In this document: one piece after another, positions 22,060 through 34,983 of the stretch | Position numbering within the stretch: position 1 is the first letter of the stretch | Layout of the letters: every line of letters starts with the position of its first letter | Source of the DNA: Limnanthes douglasii subsp. nivea | Taxonomy: Eukaryota; Streptophyta; Magnoliopsida; Brassicales; Limnanthaceae | DNA: 64,000 nucleotides | Direction: 5' to 3' | Assembly (NCBI GenBank): GCA_036936605.1 | Contig: JAUPFV010000001.1 | Coordinates: 77,333,910-77,397,909 of the forward strand | The notes under the pieces: model-generated | What the model was told of the DNA's origin: nothing | Databases searched by the model: none | What the model saw: the letters and a program-made list of their open reading frames with translations, nothing else | Program-made: the position numbers and the translations under genes

Positions 22060-22378
22060 TATAATTTTTATCTTTCTAGACGCTAAGGGTCTTCCAACAA
22101 ATATTGGTCTACAATTTTTATCTTTATGGACTCGAAGGGTCTTCCAACAAACGTTGGTTTATAATTTTTATCTTTCTGGATCGGAAGGGTCTTCCAACAA
22201 GTGTTAGCTGCAATTTTATCTTTTTGGACCAAAAGGGTCTTCCAACAAATATTGGTCTACAATTATTATCTTTCAAGTACGGAAGGGTTTTCCAAAAAAA
22301 TGGTCTATAATTTTTAACTTTTGGGCCTGGAAGGGTCTTCCAACAAATGGTAGTCTATAATTTTTTATATTTTTGGAC
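22060..22378 (+). repeat. 50-bp minisatellite after element B pol
   Basis: About six head-to-tail units of 48-50 bp, each with GGGTCTTCCAACAAA and TATAATTTTTATCTTT. It recurs at 62415-62745. Confidence 0.85.
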
Positions 22379-22384
22379 TTCCCT

Positions 22385-23082
22385 CTCCACGAACGTAAGG
22401 TGGTGTAGTACCCGGATGTTTCCCCCAGCTTGCAGGATACCAATGTTTGGCGTAGAAATTGGACTCTTTATGACCATTTTTATGACAATAGTATAAAGTT
22501 GAGAATAAAGAGGGGTAGAATGCGACTCGTCTGCCATGAAAACTACCGGAAAAACATCGGTGATGAGAAAACAAACAAGACTACACCGGAAATACAGCGG
22601 TGCAAGAGGAACAAGACCAGAAATACATCGATCATGAGAGAACAAAGGCCAGATAAATATCGGCTGATGAAGGATTTGCCGGAAACACATCGGCGCAAGA
22701 AGGAAATTTTAGAGGTTAGGGTTTTGGAGGCTAGGGATCTGATACCATGTTGAGGGAATTATGTCTCTTTTTAATGTATTATTTGAAACTTACAACCCCA
22801 CATTATGCAATTGTGTAGCGTATATATACATTACAATGTATATATACACTATTTCAAAACATAACTCAAAAGGTTTCATGTGTATTTCCTAAAATGTATA
22901 TTAGACTATTATTAAATAGTGCATATACATTTTAACATAATCCATGTCTTGCTTGTAGCCCATATATATTTTAACACAGTCCATGCCTTGCTTGTAGCCC
23001 ATATACATTTTAACACAATCCATGTCTTGCTTGTAGTGTTAATTTGAGTTCTTGTTTTGATTCTAATCCTGACACTCTAACA
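22385..23082 (-). mobile_element. Reversed Ty1/copia fragment: LTR, PBS and gag start
   Basis: 22748-23082 begins TGTTGAGGG and ends CTCTAACA, so read on the minus strand it is a TG...CA LTR of 335 bp. Directly left of it GATCTGATACCA is the complement of the initiator-tRNA-Met PBS (TGGTATCAGATC). The minus strand then has a leader and an ATG near 22540 opening MADESHSTPLYSQ, a copia gag-like start, which is cut off at the minisatellite. Only the 5' end of the copia element is present. Confidence 0.7.
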
Positions 23083-23588
23083 ACATTCCAAAAATTGAAA
23101 CTAGAAGTTACCGTACTAACTCAACTTTTCACAATTTTTTGAGGAAGTTGAGTTTGTCCATTTTGAACAACTACAGATTTTTAATCTTAAGTGAGAATTT
23201 TAACGTTAATTTCTATAGGCGAACGAGGAGAGTATTAGAATATAATGATCAAATTCTAATCGAGGTTGTTCCGTGTATATTTTTTCCAAACTAAATATCT
23301 TCAAAATAACTGAATTATCCAATATCTAAATTAAACGATAATAATATACATTAATAATAATAAAAAATATAAATAATAATAATAACAACAACAACAATGA
23401 TAATAACAACAATTATAAAATAATAACGATACTTACGATAATAATAACAATAATAACGATGATAATAAAAATAAGAACAAAAATACTAAAAATATATAAT
23501 AATAATAATAAATAAATAATGATAAGGATGATAATACTAATAATAGAAATACTAATAATTATAATTATAATGATAATTAATAAAATTA
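23083..23588. repeat. Duplicated flank with trinucleotide-rich AT tract
   Basis: Matches 63449-63978 closely up to GATAATTAATAAAA, where the two diverge. From 23340 it is a degenerate AAT/GAT/AAC trinucleotide tract. Confidence 0.7.
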
Positions 23589-25810
23589 AATATCCTCAAA
23601 ATAACTAATCGACAAATATCTAAAATTGGATATTAGGTAAGATAGCTGTTATAGAATGAATTTATTTTGAATGGAGATAATTATGGTTGTACCCGACTCC
23701 AGTTCTGAGTATTAGGTCTTTAAAGCTTTGCTTGTAGTAGACGTCCTTAAATGTACAAATTTTTTTAAACAATGATTTCGCTATGCTAAAGCTTAATGTA
23801 CACATTTTACTAACTATCTTTCCATGAACTTTCCTAACAAAGAACCATTGATATTTTAACTGTAAAAACGTAACATTAAGTTATGTCATTGTACACCAAA
23901 CTGTCATACTGCCCTTCAAAATGAACTACCGTGAATAAATATGACAAAATATTTAAATTTATTTATGAATAAAAATGTCTTCGTGATAACTATTTAATAA
24001 ACCTTATTTCATTTATTTAATCTATTCTCTTTTGATGTATCAAGGACATAGGCTTAAATCGCTGCTTCGTCCCTCGACTATCACGTTTTGTGTCATTTAG
24101 TCCATCGACAAAAAAATCACGGTTGAGGGTCCCTCGTCTATCAAAAATCTATAAATTCAGTCCCCGTGCGTGGTTTTTGTTGTAATGCTGCCACGTGTCA
24201 CTATAGTTAAATGGGTTGCGTTCCACAAATAGTCCTTCGACTTTTAATTCCATTTTTACCCTTTGAATTTAATATTTTTTTAATTTTTAATTTTTTTATT
24301 ATTCCGAAAACAGAGTATCCCAAAATTTGGAATACTCTGTTTTCTGTATCCATTTGAAATTTCTGTTGAGTGAGACTTAATTGTAGGGTCTTGTTCTAAT
24401 ATGTGTCATCATTGAAATCCATATGATATACTTCATATGATATACTCTGTTTTGTGTCATTCTATCATTTGACTTGCTGGTTAAATCATTGAAATCCATA
24501 TGATATACTTCATATGATATACGCTAGAGATAGAGGGGCTGGTTAAATTTATTTATTTTTTATAAATTTTATCATTGCCCTTATCATTCAATGAATTCTT
24601 GATTTACATCAATTCTAGATTCAACCACTTGAAAAATTAATAAATTTAGGCACAATAAGTTTTCAATTTAGGTAATAAAATTTACAAATATATAGAAAAT
24701 ATTCCATAATATGTTTTAAAGATTTTTTCATAACCATAGTGCGAAAGATACTTAGGTGTCTTTACCAAATAGATATATCATTATTTCCATTCTATCAAAA
24801 TAATTTGGAATAAATTACCTAGAATACAACTAGATTTTATACTCATAACACTTAAACTTAATAATCGTATAAATAATATAAAAGATGTTGAATTTATCAA
24901 GTTGAAGGTTCAACAATTACATTCATATGTACCTCACTTGTCTTAATCATTAGCGGAGACAGTATGTGCCAATGCGTTGTATATTACCTATGGAGTCAGT
25001 ATTTTAAGGTTACACAGTGTTAGTTTTACACCATATCTCAAAATCAACCAAACCTTTTGTAGGGATTGTAACTAACTGATTTACGGTAACCGAGCGAACC
25101 TTTCAACACTGGAAAACAAGTTATGCATGAGTATGGTGTGTATAAATGCAACAACTGTAGAATGAAACAGATGCTCACAATCAAGAAATATATGAGGTAA
25201 TCTTCTATGGGCCGACATACACACACAACAACCAATCTTTAAGTTGTAAGGCCTAATACATCTTTCTTTTTATGATTCGCTTGATATTTCCCATCCAGGT
25301 AGGACACTAGGTCAGTCAATCAGTCATAAAGAATGAGCATCTGAATGCTCGTATTATAATTTGTACAAACACTATTGAATATCTATCTTTATATATCTGA
25401 CTTTAACACCTCGTACCTCAATACTTTTGAGCATCCAAAGCAATTTAGAGATGTAAATTATCCATTCAAGTGATCAGATATTTGAAGGGAGATGAATTCC
25501 AATCAAACTCCATGTAACTGGAGTAAAACCATCTATGGGCATGCATGACATCAACATGTACATCATAGAGTCCAAGTACCGACATTAATGCATAATTGCA
25601 TCCCATCATGTGACAATACAATCTCAGAACTAGATGCTTCTCAATATGTACATAATAGGACTACATAATATAAACCCCTGAACATATAACACATCACCCA
25701 AACATGGCATACATATAACAAAATCAACCAACTTAAACGTGTTAAACATGCTACATAATCGCAAAAGAAACATGAGTTTCATCATAGATATGTAACTGAA
25801 CTGAACATGA
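23589..25810. other. AT-rich DNA without recognised genes
   Basis: 24060-24250 has the style of a diverged transposon (GTCCCTCGACTATCACGTTT). A direct repeat of 36-37 bp (ATTGAAATCCATATGATATA and onwards) occurs at about 24411 and 24487. Otherwise nothing is recognised. Confidence 0.4.
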
Positions 25811-25949
25811 TACATACATACATACATACATACATACATACACCATACATACATGCATACATACATACATACATACATACATACATACATACATACATAC
25901 ACACATACATACATACATACATACATACATACATACATACATACATACA

Positions 25950-25983
<34 letters not shown>

Positions 25984-26183
25984 CATACATACATATATGT
26001 ATACATATATACATATATATATATACATACATATACACATATATACAATTATACAATTATACATACATACATACATACATACATACATACATACATACAT
26101 ACATACATACATACATACATACATACATACATACATACATACATACATACATACATACATACATACATACATACATACATACA

Positions 26184-26213
<30 letters not shown>
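25811..26213. repeat. (ACAT)n microsatellite, about 400 bp
   Basis: Nearly pure TACA units, interrupted at 25976-26060 by an AT/ACAT mixture and two ACAATTAT units. Long open frames on both strands here are artefacts of the 4-bp period. Confidence 0.95.
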
Positions 26214-26214
<1 letters not shown>

Positions 26215-27800
26215 TCTTAAAAAAACTTAGTTGCACCACTATATAGGGAAACTACCACATACAAAGCAAACAAACACATTACATATACTGAATATATGAG
26301 GCTAACTTACTCGGTTATTAAAAAACATAACAGAATAATCATGTATATATATGAATTTTAGGTGAACTCAAAAAAAGAATTACCTGATTCGGACAACCGA
26401 GAGCCAAATTATGGCCTTCTAAAGTTAGACACTTAAAAAATGATTTTTTTCTACTGTCCGTGTTCGTCGTGATAATAGCAGGGATGGTCTTGGTAAACAC
26501 TTAACCGCAGTAATTGCTTATGAAGTGAGTTTATCACAACAGACATAATCATGATCGCGACAAAGTTCTTCAATTATAAAAAATTGAAAACCTCAAATTG
26601 GTTGTGAATTTAGGGTCCGTTCTGAAATTCTCAAGATCGTATGCGCACATAAACATATAACAACAAATACACCTTTATGTATCCTTAATCAAATCAACCA
26701 AGATATAAACGTGCAATTCTACATTTTCTTACAACTTACTTATGCATAGGTCTCAAAAATAGAAATCACAAACAAAGAGTTTTTACTATAACTGAATCAA
26801 TTAAAAAATTGAGGTTCGGAAGAATTTATCTTACATTTCTCATTCCTATAAAAAGTGGAATCAGAGCCGAATCTGATAGTCTCAAACATGCATAATATTC
26901 AAGGGTATTCATCCCTTTGGTTCAATTTCCTGGAATTTAATCATTTTCGTGTAAAACAATAAGAAAATGAGATTGAAGAATTTATCGTGAGCCATAACCC
27001 CTTTCATATTTTCTAGGGCCTGGAGTGGAAGACTTAATTTACTCTGATTTGAGACTACTAAAAATGAAGGCTATGGATCTTCAACAACTTGTGATTGGTA
27101 CAAAAATAATATTTGAACGAATGTGTATATGTGTGTGTAAGAGAGACATATAAAAAAAGAATTAGAGAAAAAAAGAAAGATAATATATGAAAGCAAGACA
27201 AATATATCGTACTGAATTTGGGTTTAGAATTTTGGAATTTATATTAAGTTAATATAATTCTCTTAATGTCATAATAGCCCGTGAAATATTTTCACTTGTT
27301 TAAGGGCGGAACTATTTCTCCCATCACTTTTTTTTATTTCCTCCATAATTCAAACTCTAAAAAACACTCATCACTTGCTTTTACTATTCTACCTTATTTT
27401 ATCTTTTAATTTATAATTTTATGCCACTAACCATTTTCTAACACTTATATCAACAAACAAAAGATTTAACCCAATTGAATCCAGCATATATGTTTTAACT
27501 TATAAAATTAAACCCTAAAAACATAAAAACCCTAAATTTGATAAAAACTTATCCATAGAGGAGAAAGACACCCAAACCAAATATTTAACATTGAAAAACA
27601 TCACACAATAAACCAACAATATAATTTAATCTTGTTTTAAGTTGTATATTCATGTAACTTGAAAATCCATATTAAAAAAACCCTTCTAATCACAAATCCC
27701 GATTTTTGTAGGTTTTAGCGACAAACACCTGATTCGTCGTCTCACCAATAATATTGACCAAACCACAATCGAGTGGGAATGCGTGGATCTAAAGAAATCT
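26214..27800. other. AT-rich DNA, nothing firmly recognised
   Basis: 27318-27770 resembles 32460-33140 in part: a shared TTTTTTATTTCCTCCATAA-type block, and on the minus strand GACGACGAATCAGGTG followed by CTAAAACCTACAAAAATCGG. It may be a second member of the hairpin-bearing family. Confidence 0.35.
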
Positions 27801-27804
27801 AATA

Positions 27805-28515
27805 TGTAAGTAAACCATTACTCGATGCCAAAAATCCATACATGCAGCTAGAGAAGTTGGTCATTATATTAGTAATGGCATCCTGAAATATGAGACTGTA
27901 TTTCCATGCTCATAGTATCATTGTTCGAACATTATTCCCTATATGGATCATACTACACAAGTCGTACATATCTCTGAGATCAACCTAGTGGTCAGTGGAG
28001 CTCAGAGATTATGACATCTATTTTAAACCATGAATGTCGAGAAAGGCGCAAGCCATTACGGATTTCTTGACAGAGTTCTAGTACAAATGACCCACACCTA
28101 CCGTGCATCAGACCAAATCAACCTAGAAGTATAAACAGATTATGGGATTAATACTCAAGGCTCAGGGTATACCTCCAACTTACATCCCCAACATGCGATA
28201 TCCTAACGCAATCCATCAAGTTTAGCTTCCGATCATCAAACAATGAACCATAATACGGCCCTTCAATTACATGCCTTTGTTTGGTTAACATATGTTGAGT
28301 AAATCGCCTTCAACTATTTATGGATTCATAAATCGTAGTCCACAAAGTGGTCAAATATTTCAAAACTAAGAAGGACACCATAAACTAATACCTTAAAGAT
28401 ATTTGAAGACAATTGTTCTTATTTGATGACGTTTATTCGAGCAAGTCTCAAGAGCAAACAATCTGAAAATTGATTCTTTTGACTATTCAACTTGTGCGAC
28501 ATCATCACTAGCATT
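27805..28515 (+). pseudogene. Ty3/gypsy (Tat-like) RNase H relic
   Basis: Frames read VSKPLLDAKNPYMQLEKLVI, FHAHSIIVRTLFP, DFLTEF and, after frame changes, NRLQLFMDS and YLKDI near 28300-28410. This order equals the RNase H and second RNase H-like region of elements A-C, but it is much more decayed. No LTRs were found. Confidence 0.7.
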
Positions 28516-28865
28516 ATTCAATCAAGATAAGTTACCATTATCCTCTCTAATATTTTTTTGAAACAATCTCCTCCTTCGTGGTCATGGTAATTCAAAGTGA
28601 AGAAGCACAGAAAAAATGATTGGTGAACACCAATTATAAACTATCAAAAGAAGAGGGTTCTTTTGAAAAATAGGGACGAAAGTGTATTTTCTATTTCTAC
28701 TTCCTCTTCTTTATTCATTCACTCCAAAACTTCTGTTCTTAATTTTCATGTTTCATTCTTTATATGCTTTCAATCATGGGTCCGAATGTCATGCATGAAA
28801 GCTATTTCAGCAATATAACGCAATTACCCCCAGATTGATCTCATAGACTAATCTCTCACGATAAA
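28516..28865. other. Unrecognised AT-rich DNA
   Basis: No ORF, repeat or motif is recognised. Confidence 0.4.
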
Positions 28866-28869
28866 TTTT

Positions 28870-29300
28870 TATCCATGGTTTATATAATTAATATAGGCTA
28901 GTCAATTATTTTTATAATTAGTAAGAGATTAGTTAATAATGAGTATTAGCTAGTCAAACAACTAAATTATAATATTTATTTTATTTATATATATAGAGGT
29001 TTTCTCTTAGTATATTTGTGTATATAATTTATAATAATAATTAAATTTTATTTACCATCACGATCAAAATGATCTAACATGTAATTAGAATGATTGAACG
29101 AACTCGTTTGTATGTATATTTTGTGAGGATTAGAGTTTGATCCCAAATTATGACTTTTTTTTATTAATAATTATTGTTGTATTCTTCGTACTTCCTATTG
29201 CTTGATCACGAGTTATGTGTTATATAACTTAGATAGAGGTAGTGATATAATATTTAAACTAGATCAACTAATAATACCGTTGATTAAACAATTAACTGAA
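28870..29300 (+). repeat. Diverged dispersed repeat, copy 1
   Basis: Shares blocks such as TAATTAGTAAGAGATTAGTTAA, a TATATATAGA segment and GATTAGAGTTTGATC-like text with 31310-31700 and 33430-33830. Non-coding and AT-rich; possibly an old LTR. Confidence 0.4.
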
Positions 29301-30479
29301 TTTTTTCGAAGTAGCATGTGAAGTTTTTATTAGTTTCGTAGAACCAAAAAATAAATTTATATAACTATAAGACCATAAATAACTAATATTATAAAAATAT
29401 TGGTTTATTATTATGCGGAAAAAAAATCTAAAAGAATTTGACTTTTAAAAGTTCCTGCAATGACTAGTCAAAAATCTAATTTGAGTATATAGAAATTAAG
29501 TTCTAACATTTGATAATATTGGGCTCTTATTTATTTATTAAAATTTTATTTTAAATTGTTTACCTGTTTATTATATTCACATCAATAGGTTTTCATATCA
29601 ATTTTTTTAGTAAGAAATATTCTTGTAGTATTTATTTATATATATATATATATTGTCATAAAGCAGTATAATTTGCTATAATTTTACGTTGCTTGCTCTA
29701 TTTCAGACCACTCATCCTCTGTAGAAATCATTTTTAGCACCAATTTCTTTTCAAGAGACTAAAGCTTTTTTTTATTTTCTTTAAGGTAAAAGTTCATATT
29801 GAATATATTTGTTAGACTAAATATTTATTTTCTTCTTTCAAAAATTTATTCTTAATAAATAATCAATACGGTACTATGGTCCTATAATTATATTCATCCA
29901 TAATTGAAAATTTATGTTGAACTATTTGGAACAATGATCCGTATGCACTGTAAGTGGTATAAAGTCCCTTCGGAAAGGAAAATATTCGAAGAGATAATAC
30001 AAAAAAAAACTACAAAGTTACTAATAACTATATTTGCATGATTATATAAAATGTAATGGGTTTTGACATTTTATCATCTATACACACCTATAAGACCACT
30101 AAGAAAATGCGAGGCTATTTTCACACAATTTCTCAGGCAAACATAAGATATATTAAGATGAATGGTTATTTTCTTTTAGTGCAGATTCAACGACAATATG
30201 GAGAAACTAAGAATAACATGTTTGGATTTTTGCTATTTTTTATCCGGTACAACTTGGATTTTTGTTATTAAATCTAGACAATAAACTTTCTCTATTTTTT
30301 TTGAAAAAACCCAATAAAATACCAATGTCAAATCTCTTTAAAGTGAAAATATCAAATAATATTTCACAAATTAATTTGTGAAATATATGACAATTAATTG
30401 TATCATTCATGAATCAATATGTGTTTATACACCTCAACAAAAACGAGTGATTGAACGAGATTATTACCATATACTTGAG

Positions 30480-31140
30480 TTGGGTCGTAATATATTCTTG
30501 ACATGATTGTAAAACATTAGTTTCTTATATACAAACTAATTGAATCGATTGAGCACATATATGTGATCATAAGAAATACTACATATTGATTGGGAAGCGA
30601 AATTATCTAATAAATTACTCGACTAGACATTTGTATCCAGTAAGTATGGTGATTTAATTAATGTTATCCTCGCGTACTAAATAATGGGATGAAACTATAT
30701 GGATCATTGGATACTTCAAATGATCTTCAAGTAAAATATTTATATATGTAGATCAAGGACATAGTAAGGTTGTAATGTTTTTAATGTCAATTGAGTAAGT
30801 TATCATACTATTTGAAGGCCTAATATTGGATATTTTATCTTAATTTGTGGTAATCTAATATCCAGGAAGAGAACAAAAAATTAGACAATAATATCCCGTT
30901 CCAGTACGAATTCTTAATATTATCTAATAACAAACACATAATATGAGCTAGTTTGGACAAAGCATTTACTCATCAACCTAGATATTCACTATGATGGTAC
31001 AACATTGTGATAATCAAGATGTTATGCATATATTAAACAACTAGGACTTTTGTGATAGGACCCCGCACATTGAGTTCGATTCTCATTTTTTCGAGATATT
31101 TTCATAAAAACATCCATTTATATCATATGTATTTAACTCG
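30480..31140 (+). repeat. Dispersed repeat second half, copy 1
   Basis: Aligns with 31620-32260 through TTGGGAAGCGAAATTAT, AATAATGGGATGAAACTAT and AGATATTCACTATGATGG. The intervening 29300-30480 may be an insertion, in which I see nothing else. Confidence 0.4.
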
Positions 31141-31309
31141 ATCGCGTTCAAAAGATCTTTAGCTTGCCGACATTCTTAACAAGGTTTTTTTGAAAGCCAC
31201 AATAAATAATATATGTAACAAGTTGGACGTATTAGACATATACGCTGCAACTTGAGGAGTGGTAAAGATAAAAATTTAAAGAAATTTTTAAACTAGCATC
31301 ATATAATTT

Positions 31310-32290
31310 AATATAGATGAGTCAATAGTTCATATAATTAGTGATAAATTAGTTGATAGTCAATATTAGTTAGTTGAGTAATTATATAATAATATTTACT
31401 TACTTTGTTTATCTAACTCTATATATAGATATTTATTTTGTACTTTGATAAATATATTTTACAATAATATTTAAATTATCTACAATCATGATTAACTTGA
31501 GCTAATAAGTATCCAATATTAGTGAACAAGTATGAGTTTGTGTATATATTTGGCTACGATTTGAGTTTAATCTAATTTACGATTTTTATAAAGTCTTGTT
31601 GCTGTGTTTTTCATACTTACTATTATTTGATCGAAAACTACATGTTATATAGTCCAGATTCAGATCACGGTATGATATTTAAACTCTAACAAATAACTAT
31701 ATGGAATCAATTGGTCGGGAAGCAGAATTATATAACAACTATTGGACCAGATATTGCATATTTAGTAAGTATAATGAGTTAATGCATGTCAGTTTCACAC
31801 ATTACATAATGGGATGCAACTATTTGGACCCTTGGATATCTCAAGTTGTCTTTAGGTAAATAATATTTTGGTTAAATGACTAAATAGAATTATAGTGTTC
31901 ATTGATTTTGAATGGACATAATGTCTAACTATCAGAGGTCTATTATTGAATATTGTAGCTTTTTTTGTGTGAATCTCATATTTAAGAAGAGAAAAAAAGT
32001 GGAAAATTACACCTCCATCTCGTACAGAGTCACATATTCACAATAATATCGTGCAAGAATAGAACATTATGATAATTGTTTATTGAGTCAGCTAGATATT
32101 CACAATAATGGTAAGATGGTACTACATTATGACTCTCAAAATTGTCATGTATATCACAAAAAACATGATGATTATTGTTATCTCATTCGAAATATTTTCA
32201 TAGAAACATCCACGTATATCTTATATATTCTAACCAAATATTTTTGTAAATCCCTAATTAATACTAGGGAAACATATTATCTCCATTAGT
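31310..32290 (+). repeat. Dispersed repeat, copy 2 (longest)
   Basis: A roughly 1-kb unit combining both halves seen separately at 28870-29300 and 30480-31140. No coding capacity. Confidence 0.4.
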
Positions 32291-32903
32291 TTTTTTTATT
32301 TTCCTCTCCATATTATGGTCGTGTTTTTTCTTTGATATTTCCTTTATCAAATAAATTTCAATTGTCACCTTATTTAAACTTAGATTTCTAAGTCATTTAC
32401 TTGAGATTCATCTTTTTTCTCTCGCCTATACTTACTCTTAAAATTGCTTGGGTGAAGCTATTTCCTCCATCAATTTTTTTTATTTCCCCCATAAATAAAA
32501 AGGAACTCCACTTTGTTATTTCCTCCATAAAGGAAATAACATATTTACCCTTTTCTTTATTTTTATTCCAAACCGATTGATTCTCCAGCAACTCCATCGA
32601 TTTCTACCACCATCCCAACTATCTCCATCATATTAACTTATACACACCCATCCACTCATATTAGCTTCTCACATCAATCCCCCATAAACTCTAACCCTAG
32701 TCTAGCCACTATAAAGACGGTCTCCTCTTCAAGACTGCTCTTCTAATCTTGAAAAACAACAAACCATGGCCAACTACTCGATTTCTCTTTTAATCTTGAC
32801 AAAAAACGGCAGTTTCTCTCGAATTCGTCTAAGGTAGAAATAATTCGTTATTTTAAAAAACAACAACACTTAAAAATACACCATTGTTTATTAAAACAGA
32901 TGA

Positions 32904-33110
32904 AATGCACCTAATTCCGAGACGACATCTAGGAATTAGGTGCATTTTTTTATACAAAAAACACCTAATTCTGAGGTGCTGTCTCGGAATCAGGTGTTTT
33001 TATATAAAAAAATGCACCTAATTCCGAGAAATCGTCTCAGAATTAGGTGTTTTTTTCTTTAAAAAAAAACACCTTATTCCTAACTGCTGTCTCAGAATTA
33101 GTTCTTTTCC
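32904..33110. repeat. Array of four tandem hairpins
   Basis: Each unit (about 50-60 bp) is an inverted repeat on CACCTAATTCCGAGA. Hairpin 1 has perfect 15-bp arms (32904-32918 and 32932-32946, 13-base loop). Hairpins 2 (about 32957-33000) and 3 (about 33008-33052) have one or two mismatches. Hairpin 4 (about 33065-33105) is decayed. Spacers are A/T runs. Confidence 0.85.
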
Positions 33111-33429
33111 ACTAAAACCTGCACAAATCGGGATTTTTAAAAATATGTTTTTTTTAACAACGATTCTCAAGTTACTAAATTATTTAAGTCAATAGCATTA
33201 AAATATAAATTAAAAATTAAATTAAAAATTATATTATAAAAACATGTGTCGAATTTCTTTTCAAAACCTTCGATAAAGAATATAGAAGAAATTATGAAAA
33301 AAGTAATGGTACATTTAATACTATATCATATGTAATAGGATGGACCTGTTAAATATATATATCCCGCTTCAAAAGAAAGTGTTAAAAATAGAAAGTTACA
33401 TATCTATTTAACTTTCAGTCAGCGGTTTA

Positions 33430-33707
33430 TATAATCTAATATAACTTCATAAATGGTCTATAGAATTTAGAATAAATTAGTCAATTACAGATAGTTAGTA
33501 ATAAATTAATCAATAGTCAAAATAAATTAATCAATAGTCAATATAAATTAGAATATTTACTGACCTTATATATCTAAGTCTAGCTTTGTACTTTCATATA
33601 TATACTTTTATAATAGTATTTGAATTCTTTAGGGTCATGATTAACTTGAGTTTAATAAGTTTAGGTTTATGTGTATATTTTGTTAAGATGAATCTAATCC
33701 ATTTATT

Positions 33708-33787
<80 letters not shown>

Positions 33788-33830
33788 TTCATCAATAATT
33801 ATATATCCCCTAGTTATTTATCTGATCAAT
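33430..33830 (+). repeat. Dispersed repeat copy 3 with (TTA)n
   Basis: Same AATTAGTAATAAATTA and TTTGTACTTT-type blocks as 31320-31460. It contains ATTT units, then about 23 TTA units (33717-33785). An apparent poly-Leu ORF here is a microsatellite artefact. Confidence 0.5.
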
Positions 33831-34038
33831 TTGGTACTGATTTAATTTACGATATTAGAACAATTATGCCTTTTATTATTTATGTTGAACCATCTAATCT
33901 TGATAATGCTAATCTTTAAAGAAAGTTCATTTAGGATTTCTAAAGAAAATTCATTTATTGTGTTAATCACTTTGTCAAAATCTAGAACCTTTTGTCCCTC
34001 ATATAAACCTTAAAATCAATAGATTCAAACTTAATACA

Positions 34039-34152
34039 GACGGTGTTCGAAGTATTTTGGGTGAGGCTGATAACGGCCTAATTAAGGATAATATGGACGG
34101 TGTTCGTAGTATTTTGGGCGAGGCTGGTGACGGCCTAACTAGGGATAATATT
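34039..34152 (+). repeat. 57-bp tandem duplication
   Basis: Two units, each starting ACGGTGTTCG and containing AGTATTTTGGG and GACGGCCTAA or AACGGCCTAA, with about 12% difference. Confidence 0.8.
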
Positions 34153-34489
34153 GACAGTATTATTTTTGGGTTTGGCAGAATTTATGGTAAAAATATTTTA
34201 ATTACCATGGAATGCTAGAGGAAATAGGAAATTTAACTTAGTATTTAATAAATTGTATGTTTATAGCTATTATGCCATGATAATTTTTGCTTTAATTAAA
34301 AAATAATATTAGTTTTGATCTAATACTATTTTAATCAAATTTTTAATGTTCTTGTTTTGGGATTATTGTTGTTTCCAAAATTTTCTCGATCTGGGAGTTG
34401 AAAAAACTGTCCGGAAAAGATAGAAAATAGTTGAAAGAAGAGTGAAAGCAAGCAAGAAAAACTAGCCTAGAGCGATGGTAAAAGATCAG

Positions 34490-34710
34490 CCTCATGCACA
34501 TAAAAAGGTGCGAATACGGAAACCCTTTTTTGACAGAATCAACTAAGGAGTTGGCATCTCCATGGGCTATCACATTCTGATTCAGTTACCTCTTATTCAG
34601 GACCTGTAAACTATTTTTTTTTATAATTGCAGGTTATAGAAAATGGCAAGTGGATTATAAATAAATCTGTATTATTGACACATTTTTCAAAAATTGCAGT
34701 TTATCAACTC
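34490..34710 (+). pseudogene. tRNase Z exon relic
   Basis: TTGCAG at 34627-34632 is followed by codons for VIENGKWIINKSVLLTHFS, matching exon 7 of the complete gene at 39504 (IIENAKWIRNKAVLLTHFS). Some intron bases (ATTCAGGAC) match too, and 34491-34530 looks like exon 6. No other exons are present, so it is an old local duplicate. Confidence 0.65.
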
Positions 34711-34983
34711 TTCAATCTTTATTTGGTAGCAAAACTTATTGTTTCACGGTACAAAGCTGGTAACTATTACAGCAATTTGCTCTACTTCTGAAATCAGTGC
34801 TTTACTATCCTCCACTCGAGGATTTTATACTTTCAAAACATCATGATATTACAACAATAAGATTAAATTTCAGGCGCCAGAATTCATTCATCCTTCAGAT
34901 TCTGTCTTGCTTAACTCATAGCGTGAGCAGCACATGCTACACTTAGAAGAAGGATTTATGTTGTTGCGAGATCAAAACCGGTC

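Larger units (their letters stand above)
17620..22380 (+). mobile_element. Defective Tat-lineage Ty3/gypsy element B
   Basis: Gag tail, protease, RNase H and integrase remnants in order, closely related to element C at 56.8-62.7 kb. The 5' part (17620-18080) resembles LTR/leader sequence and matches 56905-57550. No second LTR is found at the 3' side; instead it ends in a 50-bp minisatellite and a copia fragment. It carries private deletions in gag, protease and RT. Confidence 0.8.

Noticed and set aside
22060..22378. CRISPR-like array of 50-bp units
   Set aside because: Units are fully repeated with no unique spacers, the same array occurs at 62.4 kb, and the context is a plant retrotransposon.
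22748..23082. LTR belonging to gypsy element B
   Set aside because: The adjacent initiator-Met PBS is on the minus strand and no matching copy lies at the 5' side of element B; it fits a reversed copia element.
25630..26239. Several long ORFs on both strands reading MYVC or THIY repeats
   Set aside because: They are frames through the ACAT microsatellite; a 4-bp period gives repetitive stop-free frames on both strands.
24880..27250. LTR of a chromovirus (Tekay-type)
   Set aside because: The general style of the sequence suggested it, but no paired copy, PBS or PPT was found, so it is not listed as a feature.
33586..33798. 70-codon ORF ending in poly-Leu
   Set aside because: It is translation of the (TTA)n tract inside a non-coding repeat.
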